Shown here in pieces: positions 26,193 to 34,533 of a stretch of 64,000 bases of DNA. The position numbers and the translations under genes are program-made. Origin of the DNA: Kordia sp. GTDB taxonomy: Bacteria; Bacteroidota; Bacteroidia; Flavobacteriales; Flavobacteriaceae. The notes beneath the pieces were generated by a model that was given only the letters and a program-made list of their open reading frames with translations, was not told the DNA's origin and made no database searches. Within the stretch, counting starts at the first letter, position 1. The number at the start of each line of letters is the position of its first letter. The stretch covers positions 196,493 through 260,492 of the forward strand of contig NVVR01000001.1 of the NCBI GenBank assembly GCA_002733415.1, in the 5' to 3' direction.

Positions 26193-26987
26193 CTATTCTT
26201 TAATATGTTTTAAATAATAAGAGTGTAATTCATTCGCCGATGCACCAAACCATTTTTTTACATAGATAGTCCAAAAATGATATTGCAATTTCCAAACACC
26301 ATTGGTTTGATAGCGTCGTGCTGAGGTAGTAATCCATTCTTGAATGACTGTAAATTGTTTCTTAGCATATAGCTTATTAATTAAATCATTGTCTTCATAA
26401 ATAGTGAACTGTTCATTGAAGTTACCGAGCTCGTTGAATAGCTCTTTAGTAATAAACTGACTCTGATCACCTCCTCTGCAGGCTCGCCATTTAAATTGAG
26501 TAAGCCATCCAGCTAATTGTAACCACCAATGATTGCAATCAAATTTCATTCTAAAACAACCTGCTAGATTTCCTTTTTTAACTTCCGTTAGTATAAGCCG
26601 ATCATAGTTTTCAGGAGGAAAAGAGTCGGCATGTAAGAAATATAGAATATTTCCAACGGATTTTTGTGCTCCTAGGTTCATCTGTTTGGCTCTACCACGT
26701 TCTGAAATATAAAGTATAACGTCAGTTCGAGTGAAATTTTCGGCAGAGATTTTTGTATCGAATACCATATCGTTTACTTCTCGATACAATTCCTCTCTTT
26801 GTTCGAAATCACTCGAAGTGACGAATGTTTTTACGATCTCTTGTGTGCCATCATCACTCCCGCAATCCACAATAATAATTTCTGCAATGTTTTTAGTCGT
26901 GCTATTATGTAATAAATGAAGCAATAAACTTTTTATGTTTACTGCTTCGTTTAAAGTAGGTATGATAATGGAAATTGTTTTATTCAT
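26193..26987 (-). CDS. TIGR04283-family arsenosugar glycosyltransferase with in-frame repeat insert
   Basis: The ATG at 26987 gives 264 residues beginning MNKTISIIIPTLNEAVNI. GT-A motifs follow: IIIVDCGSDDGT (37-48), RGRAKQMNLGAQKS (about 98-111), the DxD-like YFLHADSFPP, and GGDQSQFITKELFNELGNFN. Family members have only about 15 residues between GSxDGT and RGRAxQMN; here there are 48, because residues about 55-90 are encoded by a 104-base palindromic repeat (26720-26823). The family is linked to arsenosugar synthesis, and the downstream-type genes ArsM, ArsS and TIGR04282 lie on the same strand. Whether the enzyme tolerates the insert is unknown, but the frame is kept. Confidence 0.88.
   Translation of the reverse strand: MNKTISIIIPTLNEAVNIKSLLLHLLHNSTTKNIAEIIIVDCGSDDGTQEIVKTFVTSSDFEQREELYREVNDMVFDTKISAENFTRTDVILYISERGRAKQMNLGAQKSVGNILYFLHADSFPPENYDRLILTEVKKGNLAGCFRMKFDCNHWWLQLAGWLTQFKWRACRGGDQSQFITKELFNELGNFNEQFTIYEDNDLINKLYAKKQFTVIQEWITTSARRYQTNGVWKLQYHFWTIYVKKWFGASANELHSYYLKHIKE
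26720..26823. repeat. R2 palindromic repeat inserted in a coding region
   Basis: This is an imperfect inverted repeat. Outer arms are CGTCAGTTCGAGTGAAATTT and GAAATCACTCGAAGTGACG (reverse complements apart from a few changes). Inner arms are TTGTATCGAATA and TTCTCGATACAA. A related copy is intergenic at 37010-37146. It is open in the frame of the glycosyltransferase gene. Confidence 0.75.
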
Positions 26988-27012
26988 AATCAAGGAATGC
27001 AAAATTTAATTC

Positions 27013-27888
27013 CTAATACTCATTATGGACTTCGTTCAAACTCCAATCGTATTTTTTAAAACTTTTTTTCGCGTTACTTTTAATGGTAATATCTGAATAT
27101 TTGTTGAGGTAATCAATTAATGAACCTTCAGTTTTAAAATCTTTTGAAAACCATTGAAAGATCTTTGAGATTTGGATGCTGTTTTCAGAAATGACATTTC
27201 TTTTAGGGTCATTTATAAATTGATGCGCTAAATAGTCTAAATCATTATTAACGGTTGCAGCAGTAAACACCCTATTCAATAATGGAGGACAAGAAAAGGA
27301 AGCGCAATTGATTCCGAAATGAATTCTAGGGTCATTCATTTTTCGTAATATTTTATGTTCAATGTCATTTAAATTATACCACTTTTCACCTAATTTAAAA
27401 AAACGACTATTCCATGCGTTTTTAATGTCTTTAATACTTTTAGTAGGGTAGTTGTCTATGATTAATTTGATGGTAAAAGCATTATAGGTGTTCATCCAAT
27501 AGGCTAGTTTGTCTTCTTTTGACCAATCTTCTTTAGGTAGGTTTTCTGATAAATTGGTTAAATAAATTTCAAATTCGGACTTGTTTTTTATAAAGCCTTT
27601 ATAATTTGTATCTCCATTCTCTGAGATGTTTTCTGATAATAAATTATTGAATATTGAATGATCAAAAAATTCAATGTTTTCTATCGCCTGTGTTTCTTCT
27701 TTTATTCCTTCGTTTGTCTCTTCGGTTATGATAATTGGAGTTGTATGTGGTTTCGAGATTGTATCGGGAGTTATTTCTGCAGCTTCTTTTGTAGCTGATT
27801 TGTCAGGAACTATTTTCTGAGTACTACCACATGAAATGATAAATAATAATGTAATAAATAAGGATATTATTTTAAAATTTAATCTCAT
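27013..27888 (-). CDS. DUF547 lipoprotein
   Basis: The ATG at 27888 gives 291 residues with a lipoprotein signal (MRLNFKIISLFITLLFIISC). A Ser/Thr/Glu-rich linker (about 22-75) precedes the DUF547 domain (about 85-285) with the family strings KLAYWMNTYNAFTIKLI and NDPRIHFGINCASFSCPPLL. DUF547 has a papain-like layout, and the Cys of NCAS is a candidate nucleophile. It belongs to the arsenosugar cluster, where DUF547 genes recur. A longer reading back to 28011 would translate an R1 repeat and is rejected. Confidence 0.87.
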   Translation of the reverse strand: MRLNFKIISLFITLLFIISCGSTQKIVPDKSATKEAAEITPDTISKPHTTPIIITEETNEGIKEETQAIENIEFFDHSIFNNLLSENISENGDTNYKGFIKNKSEFEIYLTNLSENLPKEDWSKEDKLAYWMNTYNAFTIKLIIDNYPTKSIKDIKNAWNSRFFKLGEKWYNLNDIEHKILRKMNDPRIHFGINCASFSCPPLLNRVFTAATVNNDLDYLAHQFINDPKRNVISENSIQISKIFQWFSKDFKTEGSLIDYLNKYSDITIKSNAKKSFKKYDWSLNEVHNEY

Positions 27889-27902
27889 GTTGTAAAATTT
27901 TG

Positions 27903-28011
27903 AATCCCACCAGTGGGTTTTATCCCCGTCCCGATAGCCGTCGGTATTCCTTGGACGAAAAAGGATATTGATTAATTTATATCTCGTGAACTTGCATAGA
28001 GAATGTTGCAT
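27903..28011 (+). repeat. R1 repeat (copy E, full length)
   Basis: It has AATCCCACCAGTGGGTTTTA, then CGTCCCGATAGCCGTCGG, then TTAATTTATATCTCGTGAAC and CTTGCATAGAGAATG, the same order as copies A (inverted) and F. It lies directly upstream of the DUF547 gene. Confidence 0.75.
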
Positions 28012-28078
28012 ATAATTCTATTTTTAACGTCATTCTGTATTTATTTCAGAAGCCATCTGGTAAATAATCGTTATAAAT

Positions 28079-29197
28079 TTAAACAAATTGAGTTAATATA
28101 AAGTAAACTAATGCACTTATTAGCGCAGCTATTGGCAAGGTTAAGGCCCAAGACAGTACTATTTTTCCAATCATTTTATAATCGGCTTTTTTGGTAACAG
28201 TTCCAATTCCGAATATTGCCCCGATAGAAACATGTGTGGTAGATACCGGCATACCATGTATACTGGCAGTAGTAACAAGTAGTCCGGTAATTAAGTTTGC
28301 GGTAAATCCTTGCCCTGAATTCATTGGAGTTATTTTTTGACTCATTGTGATTCCTACTTTTTTGGCGTTTAATAAACCACCTATTGCCATTGTAATGGCA
28401 ACAGCAAGCATACTCCATTTAATATCTAAAGAGTTGATAATTAACAATAGTCCTACTATTTTAGGAGTGTCATTTAATCCTCTTGCAAAACTGACTATTC
28501 CTGCACTGATATAATGTAAGGTGTCTAATGTTTTTTGTGCAGAGAAACCAAATAGTCTTCCAATATACACTTCAGCGTTATTGTTTGTGATCGTTTGTTG
28601 AATGGTAGTATTATCTTTTAAGAGAAGAGTAACATTCATTTCCATTCGGTGATGATTAGGGGTTTCAGTTAAATAAATTTCTGTATGGGTTTCCTTATTG
28701 ACGTTTAGCTTCTTTCTTACTCCTTTGAATAAGAGGTAAGCAATGAAACTAAGCACGGCAGCCATTAACGGGCTTACAACTAATGGCATCAAAAAGACAT
28801 GGGCTAATTTTTCAAAATTAAAAGCACTTCCAACAGCCATAACTCCACTGCCAAATAAAGCGCCAACTAAACTATGAGTTGTTGAAATAGGCATTCCTAT
28901 TTTTGTAGCTGTAAAAACTGTGATTGCAGCGCCTATTGCAATTGCGATAGCAAATGTGGGTAATAATAATAGTTCATTTGGAACTAGTCCTTTTCCAGAG
29001 AAATTTTTCACTAATTCTTCAGCTAAAAAAATAGCGGAGATAGATCCTAGTGCAGTTGTTATAGTAGCCCATCCGATTGCTTTTTTGTAATTGGTAGTTC
29101 CGCTACCAAAAAGAGTAGCAACTCCTTTAAAATTATCATTAGCGCCATTACTATAGGCTAAAAAACAAGCTGCGCAAAATAAAAGAATGTATATCAT
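28079..29197 (-). CDS. pit: PiT-family inorganic phosphate transporter
   Basis: The 372-residue membrane protein has about ten to eleven hydrophobic segments and both PiT signature repeats: AYSNGANDNFKGVATLFGSGT (about 19-39) and SFARGLNDTPKIVGLLL (about 237-253), plus GMPISTTHSLVGALFGSG and GMPVSTTHVSIGAIFGIG. A soluble cytoplasmic loop lies at about 165-215. It imports phosphate with a cation, and PiT carriers also admit arsenate. Its place inside the arsenosugar cluster suggests it may supply or limit arsenate; that is inference. A terminator separates it from arsM upstream. Confidence 0.92.
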   Translation of the reverse strand: MIYILLFCAACFLAYSNGANDNFKGVATLFGSGTTNYKKAIGWATITTALGSISAIFLAEELVKNFSGKGLVPNELLLLPTFAIAIAIGAAITVFTATKIGMPISTTHSLVGALFGSGVMAVGSAFNFEKLAHVFLMPLVVSPLMAAVLSFIAYLLFKGVRKKLNVNKETHTEIYLTETPNHHRMEMNVTLLLKDNTTIQQTITNNNAEVYIGRLFGFSAQKTLDTLHYISAGIVSFARGLNDTPKIVGLLLIINSLDIKWSMLAVAITMAIGGLLNAKKVGITMSQKITPMNSGQGFTANLITGLLVTTASIHGMPVSTTHVSIGAIFGIGTVTKKADYKMIGKIVLSWALTLPIAALISALVYFILTQFV

Positions 29198-29266
29198 AGT
29201 TAATCAAATAAGATATTCTAAATTTTGTAGTCGTACTTGTAATGTGTTGATTACAATTAAATATAT

Positions 29267-29312
29267 AAAAAAGCTCCTTATCTTTTAAAGTAAAAGATAA
29301 GGAGCTTTTTAG
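29267..29312. terminator. Bidirectional-looking terminator between arsM and pit
   Basis: A perfect stem of about 20 bp (AAAGCTCCTTATCTTTTA with its complement around AAG) has A and T runs on both sides. It lies 24 bases downstream of the arsM stop on the minus strand and would split the cluster into two transcripts. Confidence 0.85.
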
Positions 29313-29335
29313 AAAAAGTTATGTTCATTGGAGGA

Positions 29336-30304
29336 TTAGCAACATCCACCACCATCATAGTGGAAAGTAGATTCTGAGAAGTAAATATCATCTCTATTTA
29401 ATGCTTGTAGTGCTGCGGCAGTTTTATCGCAGATTGCTAAAGGTTGGTTTTTTAATAAAATATGACCGAGTTTATCATCAAAATAATCTTCAGATCCATA
29501 GTAAATAGCTGCTTTACCTGTAAAAACACACGGTCCGTCTTCTGGCATTGGGTCTTTAATTGCAGCAACCTCTATTGATTCAATATATATTAATTCATCA
29601 GTTGGGTAGTTTTTCGGGTCTAATATACGGTAAGGCTTTCGGGCTCTAATCTCAATTGTTCCAAAACCAGCATCGGTTAATGCTTTTACATATTCAGTAA
29701 TTGGTAAGCTTCCACTTAAGCAAAGGGCACGTAAACGTTCGTCATTACGTAAGGTATCATTCATAGGTTGTTCGCAAGTAGGGTCGCTCATAACTAATTT
29801 ACCATGTGGTTTTAATACACGATACATTTCCTCGATAGCCTTTTTTAAATCTTCAGCTTTGAAAATATTGAATAAACAGTTTTGTGCAGCAACATCTATT
29901 GAGTTATCTGCAACATTTAAGTTTAATGCATCTCCCTTTACAAGGGTTACAAAATCACTTTTAAACCAATCGTTTTGTTCTTCAGCAACTTTAAAGTTTT
30001 TACGAGAAGCTTCTAACATTTCATCAACAACATCAACGCCAATAACACCTCCTTTTTGACGATTGAAGTACGAAAACTGTAACAACTCCATTCCTCCGCC
30101 AACGCCAACATAAAGCATTTTTGGATTGTTAGATAAGTCACGTGCGTGTACTGTAGAGCCACAACCGTAATTCATCTCTTGCATTATTTTAGGAATTTTT
30201 AAACCCGGTAATTCCCAAATAGGATTTGTTGTACAACATAACCCTACATCAGGAGTTAATGCAGCTTCTTTATATACGTCGTGTGTAGTGTCTAAGTAAC
30301 TCAT
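29336..30304 (-). CDS. arsM: Arsenosugar biosynthesis arsenite methyltransferase
   Basis: This 322-residue SAM-dependent enzyme methylates arsenite. Conserved Cys that bind As(III) are in GLCCTTNP (22-29) and NYGCGST (about 45-51), with another in the DPTCEQP segment. The SAM-binding loop is YVGVGGGMELLQFSYF (about 66-81), and CLFNIFKAEDLKKA and YRVLKPHGKLVMSDP are the post-motif blocks of class I methyltransferases. The C-terminus ends in GGGCC. It is accompanied on the same strand by PNP, TIGR04282 and ArsS genes, the standard arsenosugar set. Confidence 0.93.
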   Translation of the reverse strand: MSYLDTTHDVYKEAALTPDVGLCCTTNPIWELPGLKIPKIMQEMNYGCGSTVHARDLSNNPKMLYVGVGGGMELLQFSYFNRQKGGVIGVDVVDEMLEASRKNFKVAEEQNDWFKSDFVTLVKGDALNLNVADNSIDVAAQNCLFNIFKAEDLKKAIEEMYRVLKPHGKLVMSDPTCEQPMNDTLRNDERLRALCLSGSLPITEYVKALTDAGFGTIEIRARKPYRILDPKNYPTDELIYIESIEVAAIKDPMPEDGPCVFTGKAAIYYGSEDYFDDKLGHILLKNQPLAICDKTAAALQALNRDDIYFSESTFHYDGGGCC

Positions 30305-30358
30305 GTAATAGGTTTTAGTGATTAGGTCGCTTCGCTTTTAGCGATTAGACTTTGTTTA

Positions 30359-30430
30359 ACTGTCATTGGGAGAAATGAAATTTCGTGACAATCTTTTGAA
30401 AGATTCCTTCACTTCATTCGGAATGACGTT
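30359..30430. repeat. Dispersed repeat, family R3 (copy 3)
   Basis: TGTCATTGGGAGAAATGAAA at one end and TTCATTCGGAATGACG at the other, around a short hairpin TCTTTTGAAAGA, give the same inverted-end layout as the other R3 copies. It fills the gap between PNP and arsM. Confidence 0.45.
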
Positions 30431-31244
30431 ACAATTGTTTAATTAATTTTTTAAATAAAATGATCATTTTAGGTTCGGCTTTTCCAGCTATAGCGATAAT
30501 TTCTTCAATATTAACGGGATGTAAATTGTCCGGATCACATTCGTCTGTCAATACAGAAACTGCAATAGTTTCTATACTTAAATGGTTAGCAACAATAATT
30601 TCAGGTACAGTACTCATTCCTACGGCATCCGCTCCTAAAATTTTTAGCATTCTGTATTCAGCTCTTGTTTCCAATTGTGGTCCTACAACACTAGCATAGA
30701 CTCCTTCATGGAGGGTTATGTTGTTATCAGCTGCAATAGCTTTCAGTTTTGTATTTATTTTTTTAGAATATGGAGCAAGCATATCTGTAAACTGAGTTCC
30801 AAATTCACCTATATTGGCAAATGCAAGTGGAGAACTTCCTTGAAGATTGATATGGTCATCAAGTAGCATTAAGTCACCTTTTTTGTATTTTAAATTGATA
30901 GCTCCAGCGGCATTAGAAACTAGTAATTTTTGAATTCCTAAACCATGCATAGTGCGTATTCCGTAGGTAACTTCCCATAGGCTGTACCCTTCATATAAAT
31001 GAAACCTACCGGCCATGACTAATACTTTCTTTCCTTCTAAGGTTCCGTATATAAGTTTGCCAGAATGAAATTCCACGGTTGCTTTTGGGAAATGCGGAAT
31101 ATCAGCATATGCTATTTCATGTTCAATATGTATGTCATTTACTATTTTCCCTAAACCTGTTCCGAGAACAATTCCTATTTCAGGACTGTGAATTCCTAGT
31201 GATTTTAAGAAATCAATAGTTTCTTGTAAGTGTTGTTTTTTCAA
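30429..31244 (-). CDS. Purine nucleoside phosphorylase
   Basis: The 271-residue enzyme has the family II PNP layout: phosphate loop GIVLGTGLGKI (about 19-29), FPKATVEFHSGKLIYG (about 52-67), AGRFHLYEGYS with a phosphate-contacting His (about 78-88), VSNAAGAINLKYKKGDLML, and the base-binding AVGMSTVPEIIVANH. It splits purine nucleosides with phosphate. In the arsenosugar pathway, a phosphorylase could release adenine from the 5'-arsenosugar nucleoside made by ArsS. Its place between arsM and the TIGR04282 gene supports that role, but a general salvage role is possible. Confidence 0.92.
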   Translation of the reverse strand: MKKQHLQETIDFLKSLGIHSPEIGIVLGTGLGKIVNDIHIEHEIAYADIPHFPKATVEFHSGKLIYGTLEGKKVLVMAGRFHLYEGYSLWEVTYGIRTMHGLGIQKLLVSNAAGAINLKYKKGDLMLLDDHINLQGSSPLAFANIGEFGTQFTDMLAPYSKKINTKLKAIAADNNITLHEGVYASVVGPQLETRAEYRMLKILGADAVGMSTVPEIIVANHLSIETIAVSVLTDECDPDNLHPVNIEEIIAIAGKAEPKMIILFKKLIKQL

Positions 31245-31246
31245 TG

Positions 31247-31975
31247 CTAATTCTTAATAAGTTGTTTTGTAATTTTTTTATTTCCAGAAGTCAGTTCGAC
31301 TAAATAAATACCGTGTTTAAAATCCCGAGTATTTATAATAGTGGTATTTGTTATTTTTTCTTCAAGTAAAATTTCACCTAATATAGTGTAAATTTTAATG
31401 TTGATGACCTCTGGGAAATCAGTATTTACGTATAGGTTGTCTTTTACAGGATTAGGGTACATTGTTACTTGCTTTTCGAACACCTCGTCTTCAATTCCAA
31501 GTACTGTGCAATTTGCTGGGGTAAATGGAGTGAATTTTCCTAAATCCCAAAAGTGATTAAATTGAAAGCAATAAAAAAATACAGTGTCGTATTCCTCAAT
31601 ATTCGTTCCGCTTGGAATTGCAACAGTGAATGATTTAGCACCATTGGGAGAAACTGTGTTACTACTGATTAATCCAAAGTGAATGTTTTCTAGGCTAACT
31701 AAAGGAGTTCCTGCAATTTGTGCATTTGTCATTCCGTTTGACTTTATTAAGTATGCATTTACATCAGGTCCTGCGGCAGTCATGAAATCAGTTCCAGTGT
31801 CCAAGGATATTGTTTGTCCACCTGTGTTTAATGTGACAGTAACGTCTCCAGAAACTTGATAGTTAGGGGTGGTGTTATTTCCGAAATCACTCGCTTGTCG
31901 TACACATTGTGCACTCATAGAATTTGAAGCAAAAAAGATAGCAAAAAGTACACTAAAAAGTAGTTTTGTTTTCAT
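31247..31975 (-). CDS. DM13-like surface protein with T9SS sorting tail
   Basis: The 242-residue protein has a signal peptide (about 1-22), a domain resembling DM13 (about 37-150: repeated strands, AAGPDVNAYLI near 67-77, then YDTVFFYCFQFN with Cys136) and a type A T9SS tail (about 172-242, MYPNPVKDNLYVN ... KKITKQLIKN). DM13 domains are thought to be redox-active through the conserved Cys. The gene is 2 bases from PNP and overlaps the TIGR04282 gene by 23 bases, so it is translated with the arsenosugar genes. Its role there is unknown. The DM13 call is by eye. Confidence 0.78.
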   Translation of the reverse strand: MKTKLLFSVLFAIFFASNSMSAQCVRQASDFGNNTTPNYQVSGDVTVTLNTGGQTISLDTGTDFMTAAGPDVNAYLIKSNGMTNAQIAGTPLVSLENIHFGLISSNTVSPNGAKSFTVAIPSGTNIEEYDTVFFYCFQFNHFWDLGKFTPFTPANCTVLGIEDEVFEKQVTMYPNPVKDNLYVNTDFPEVINIKIYTILGEILLEEKITNTTIINTRDFKHGIYLVELTSGNKKITKQLIKN

Positions 31976-32597
31976 TATAGTTAGATTTAAAATTAATACG
32001 TTTAAGCAGTTGGTCGTATTTTTTTAAATCTTCATACAAATCAATGTCATTTAATTCTTCTAAATGATAGACGTTACGTTTTTGTAAATCTTTTAGGGTT
32101 TCTTCTCTTACGGTTTCTGTACCCCAATCTTTATTTTCAAAAATATTTGGGTGAAGTGTCTTCATACCGAGTAAATAGTAACCTCCATCTTCAGCTGGGC
32201 CAATTGTTACATCATAGTTGTCTAAGTTGTCTAACGCTTCTTGGATATGTTTCGGTTTCAAATCGTATAAATCACTCCCCACAATAAGGACTTTTTCATA
32301 TCCAGCTTTAAAACTGTTTGCAAAAGCATTTTGCATTCGCAACCCTAAATCATTTCCATGTTGTTGGTGTTTTTGGAAAAAGGTATTATCCCAAATATCA
32401 TTATCCCTAACTTTTATGGAATAGTACACAGCTCTATCACAATCTATTTGTGCTACCACATTTGCTGTGTGTTGTAATAGTATTTTATAAATAGTTAGTG
32501 CATTTTCATCACCGATAGTTTTAGCTAAACGAGTCTTGCACTTTCCCAATTCTGGGTTGCGTGTAAATATTAGGATGAGGTTTTTTGATCCGGTCAT
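31953..32597 (-). CDS. TIGR04282-family arsenosugar glycosyltransferase
   Basis: This 214-residue nucleotidyltransferase-like GT-A protein reads LILIFTRNPELGKCKTRLAK (about 7-26, sugar-nucleotide loop), then KVLIVGSDLYDLKPKHI (about 100-116) and VTIGPAEDGGYYLLGM (about 130-145), which are family hallmarks. It is thought to attach a sugar or glycerol-type group in arsenosugar assembly. The 3' end overlaps the DM13/T9SS gene by 23 bases, which suggests coupled translation. The family call is firm; the precise reaction is not settled. Confidence 0.9.
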   Translation of the reverse strand: MTGSKNLILIFTRNPELGKCKTRLAKTIGDENALTIYKILLQHTANVVAQIDCDRAVYYSIKVRDNDIWDNTFFQKHQQHGNDLGLRMQNAFANSFKAGYEKVLIVGSDLYDLKPKHIQEALDNLDNYDVTIGPAEDGGYYLLGMKTLHPNIFENKDWGTETVREETLKDLQKRNVYHLEELNDIDLYEDLKKYDQLLKRINFKSNYNENKTTF

Positions 32598-32627
32598 TGA
32601 TTACTATTTTATTAACTGCTTTTTAAC

Positions 32628-32714
32628 TGTCATTTTGATGATAGGAGATACCTCAATCTGCAAATAATATAATTACTCCTATGCGATTTCTCAGTCGTTA
32701 CTCCATCGAAATGA
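32628..32714. repeat. Dispersed repeat, family R3 (copy 4)
   Basis: ACTGTCATTTTGATGATAGG at one end and ACTCCATCGAAATGACC at the other, with GGAGATACCTC and GCGATTTCTC between them, form an interrupted inverted repeat. It lies between the rhodanese and TIGR04282 genes. Confidence 0.5.
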
Positions 32715-32751
32715 CCTGCTACTTTTACAAATAAACACATAAATATTATGG

Positions 32752-33279
32752 CTATTTTACTCTTTTAGCGTAGAGTTTATCTCCATTGACTAGCCATTTA
32801 CTCCAAGTGTTATCAAAGCAGTGAACCTTGTTAGTTATTGTATTGGTGTTATCAAGAACAGTATTGTTATCGTTTTTCCATTGTAGTATTCCTCCATATA
32901 AATTATAGACTGTATATCCTTTTTTCAGTAGTTTTTCTCCAATCTTTTCACTTCGGAATCCGATAGTGCAATACACTACTATTGGTTTTTTAGTAGATAT
33001 GACCTTTCTTAGATTACGATATTTAAAGGTGTTGTAACCTATGTGTGTAGCATTTTCAAGATGACTAGTTTCGTATTCCTCCAACTCTCTTGTGTCAAGA
33101 ATAATATAGTCGGTATAGCTTTCTTTTAAATCAATTGAAGTTATAAACGGTACAGTTTTTTGTAAAGTGCTATCAATCATTTTATCAAAAGATGATTCTT
33201 GAGCAAAGCATAAGCTGCTAATTAAGCAGAAGATGTAAATAAGTTTTTTGATGCCTTTTGAATTTATATTTTTTACCAC
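32752..33279 (-). CDS. Exported rhodanese-domain protein
   Basis: The 175-residue protein has a signal peptide (about 1-26, ending CFAQ) and one rhodanese domain (about 45-140). The active-site loop is VVYCTIGFRSEKIG, with the nucleophilic Cys about residue 108; YIILDTRELEEYETSHLENA is the usual N-terminal block. Such domains carry sulfane sulfur. It lies between ArsS and TIGR04282, and rhodaneses recur in these clusters. A role in sulfur supply for thio-arsenic species is speculation. Confidence 0.88.
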   Translation of the reverse strand: MVKNINSKGIKKLIYIFCLISSLCFAQESSFDKMIDSTLQKTVPFITSIDLKESYTDYIILDTRELEEYETSHLENATHIGYNTFKYRNLRKVISTKKPIVVYCTIGFRSEKIGEKLLKKGYTVYNLYGGILQWKNDNNTVLDNTNTITNKVHCFDNTWSKWLVNGDKLYAKRVK

Positions 33280-33316
33280 ATTAATTATTATTGCAGTTTT
33301 ATATTTGACTATTCAT

Positions 33317-34369
33317 TTACGCTACTGCTCCTTGACAACTACTTCCGGCACCAGCTGTACAGCCATAGCAATGTTGAGAAATGATTATTTTTCTGTTTTG
33401 AAGTAATTCTTCATTATACCCACTGATGTGTTTTACTTTACTAGCTACTTTAAGTTCTAGCATTTGATTAAAATCACAATCATATAACCAGCCATCCCAA
33501 CTAATAGAAATTGTATTGGTACACATTACGCTCGATACAGCAGTAGGATTGTATGCGTCTACAAGAGAATGCATATAATCTTCATAATTGTCAGAAGCGA
33601 TTAGGTAATCTAAAAATCTGCTTATAGGTAAGTTTGTAATGGCAAATAAGCTGTGAAATTGAATATTGAAATCTTCTTTCAACGCTTTTTTGAATTCTTT
33701 TTCCATTGATGCTTGATCTCCTGGGAGAAATGCACCAGAGGGATTATAAACTAGATCCAAGCGTAAATCACTATCAGGCATTCCGTAGCCTACAGCGTTT
33801 AGTTCTTGTAAAGCTTTAATGGATTTATCAAAAACACCTTCACCTCGTTGTTTGTCGGTTTTTCCTCTCGTCCAGTGTGGCATAGAAGAAACAACATGTA
33901 CATTGTGTTTTTTGAAAAACTCAGGTAAATCGTAATACTTTTTGTTGGCTCTAATAATAGTTAAGTTGGAACGAACAATAAAATCTTTAATTCCAGCTTT
34001 TGAAGCTTCCTCAACAAACCATCTGAATTCCGGATTCATTTCTGGGGCTCCACCAGTTAAATCTAGCGTATGTGCTTCTGTTTTTTTAATCACATCCAAA
34101 CACTGCATCATGGTCTCTCTAGTCATGATTTCTTTACGATCAGGACCAGCATCAACATGACAATGTTCACAGACTTGGTTACACATGTATCCCAAGTTTA
34201 TTTGTAAAATTTCTAATTTATTTGGAGTTAGCGGAAACTGGTTAGTTTCTGCTATTTTGTCTTTGAAAGTTGGCAATTCACCATTTGCAAAAATCCCATT
34301 AGATAACAATTCCAATTGTCTGTTTGCATTCGCTAGGTCGCTTTCTCTTTTATGTAGGGATTTTATCAT
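33317..34369 (-). CDS. arsS: Arsenosugar biosynthesis radical SAM protein ArsS
   Basis: The 350-residue enzyme joins the 5'-deoxyadenosyl group of SAM to dimethylarsenite. The radical SAM cluster motif is MCNQVCEHCHVD (about 62-73, CxxxCxxC), followed by LDLTGGAPEMN (SAM-binding GGE-like region). MPHWTRGKTDKQRGEGVF is a family block. The C-terminus (CYGCTAGAGSSCQG) carries the auxiliary Cys cluster. Some homologues have selenocysteine there; here ordinary Cys codons are used. It heads the arsenosugar minus-strand run with the AhpD-like gene. Confidence 0.93.
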   Translation of the reverse strand: MIKSLHKRESDLANANRQLELLSNGIFANGELPTFKDKIAETNQFPLTPNKLEILQINLGYMCNQVCEHCHVDAGPDRKEIMTRETMMQCLDVIKKTEAHTLDLTGGAPEMNPEFRWFVEEASKAGIKDFIVRSNLTIIRANKKYYDLPEFFKKHNVHVVSSMPHWTRGKTDKQRGEGVFDKSIKALQELNAVGYGMPDSDLRLDLVYNPSGAFLPGDQASMEKEFKKALKEDFNIQFHSLFAITNLPISRFLDYLIASDNYEDYMHSLVDAYNPTAVSSVMCTNTISISWDGWLYDCDFNQMLELKVASKVKHISGYNEELLQNRKIIISQHCYGCTAGAGSSCQGAVA

Positions 34370-34533
34370 TTAGTTTGTTTTATTAATTGTTTTAGCCACG
34401 AATACACGAATATTTTGTTTTTTACTGTCAATGTTAATAAAGAATAAAAAACATAGAATAAAGAGAAAATCAGCATTTAAAAATTATTGACAATAGCCAA
34501 GAAATTTATTTTAAATAAGTGCAGCTGGTTGCC

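Noticed and set aside
27889..28011. Upstream extension of the DUF547 gene by 41 codons
   Set aside because: The extra codons translate the R1 repeat (copy E), and the true lipoprotein signal starts at 27888.
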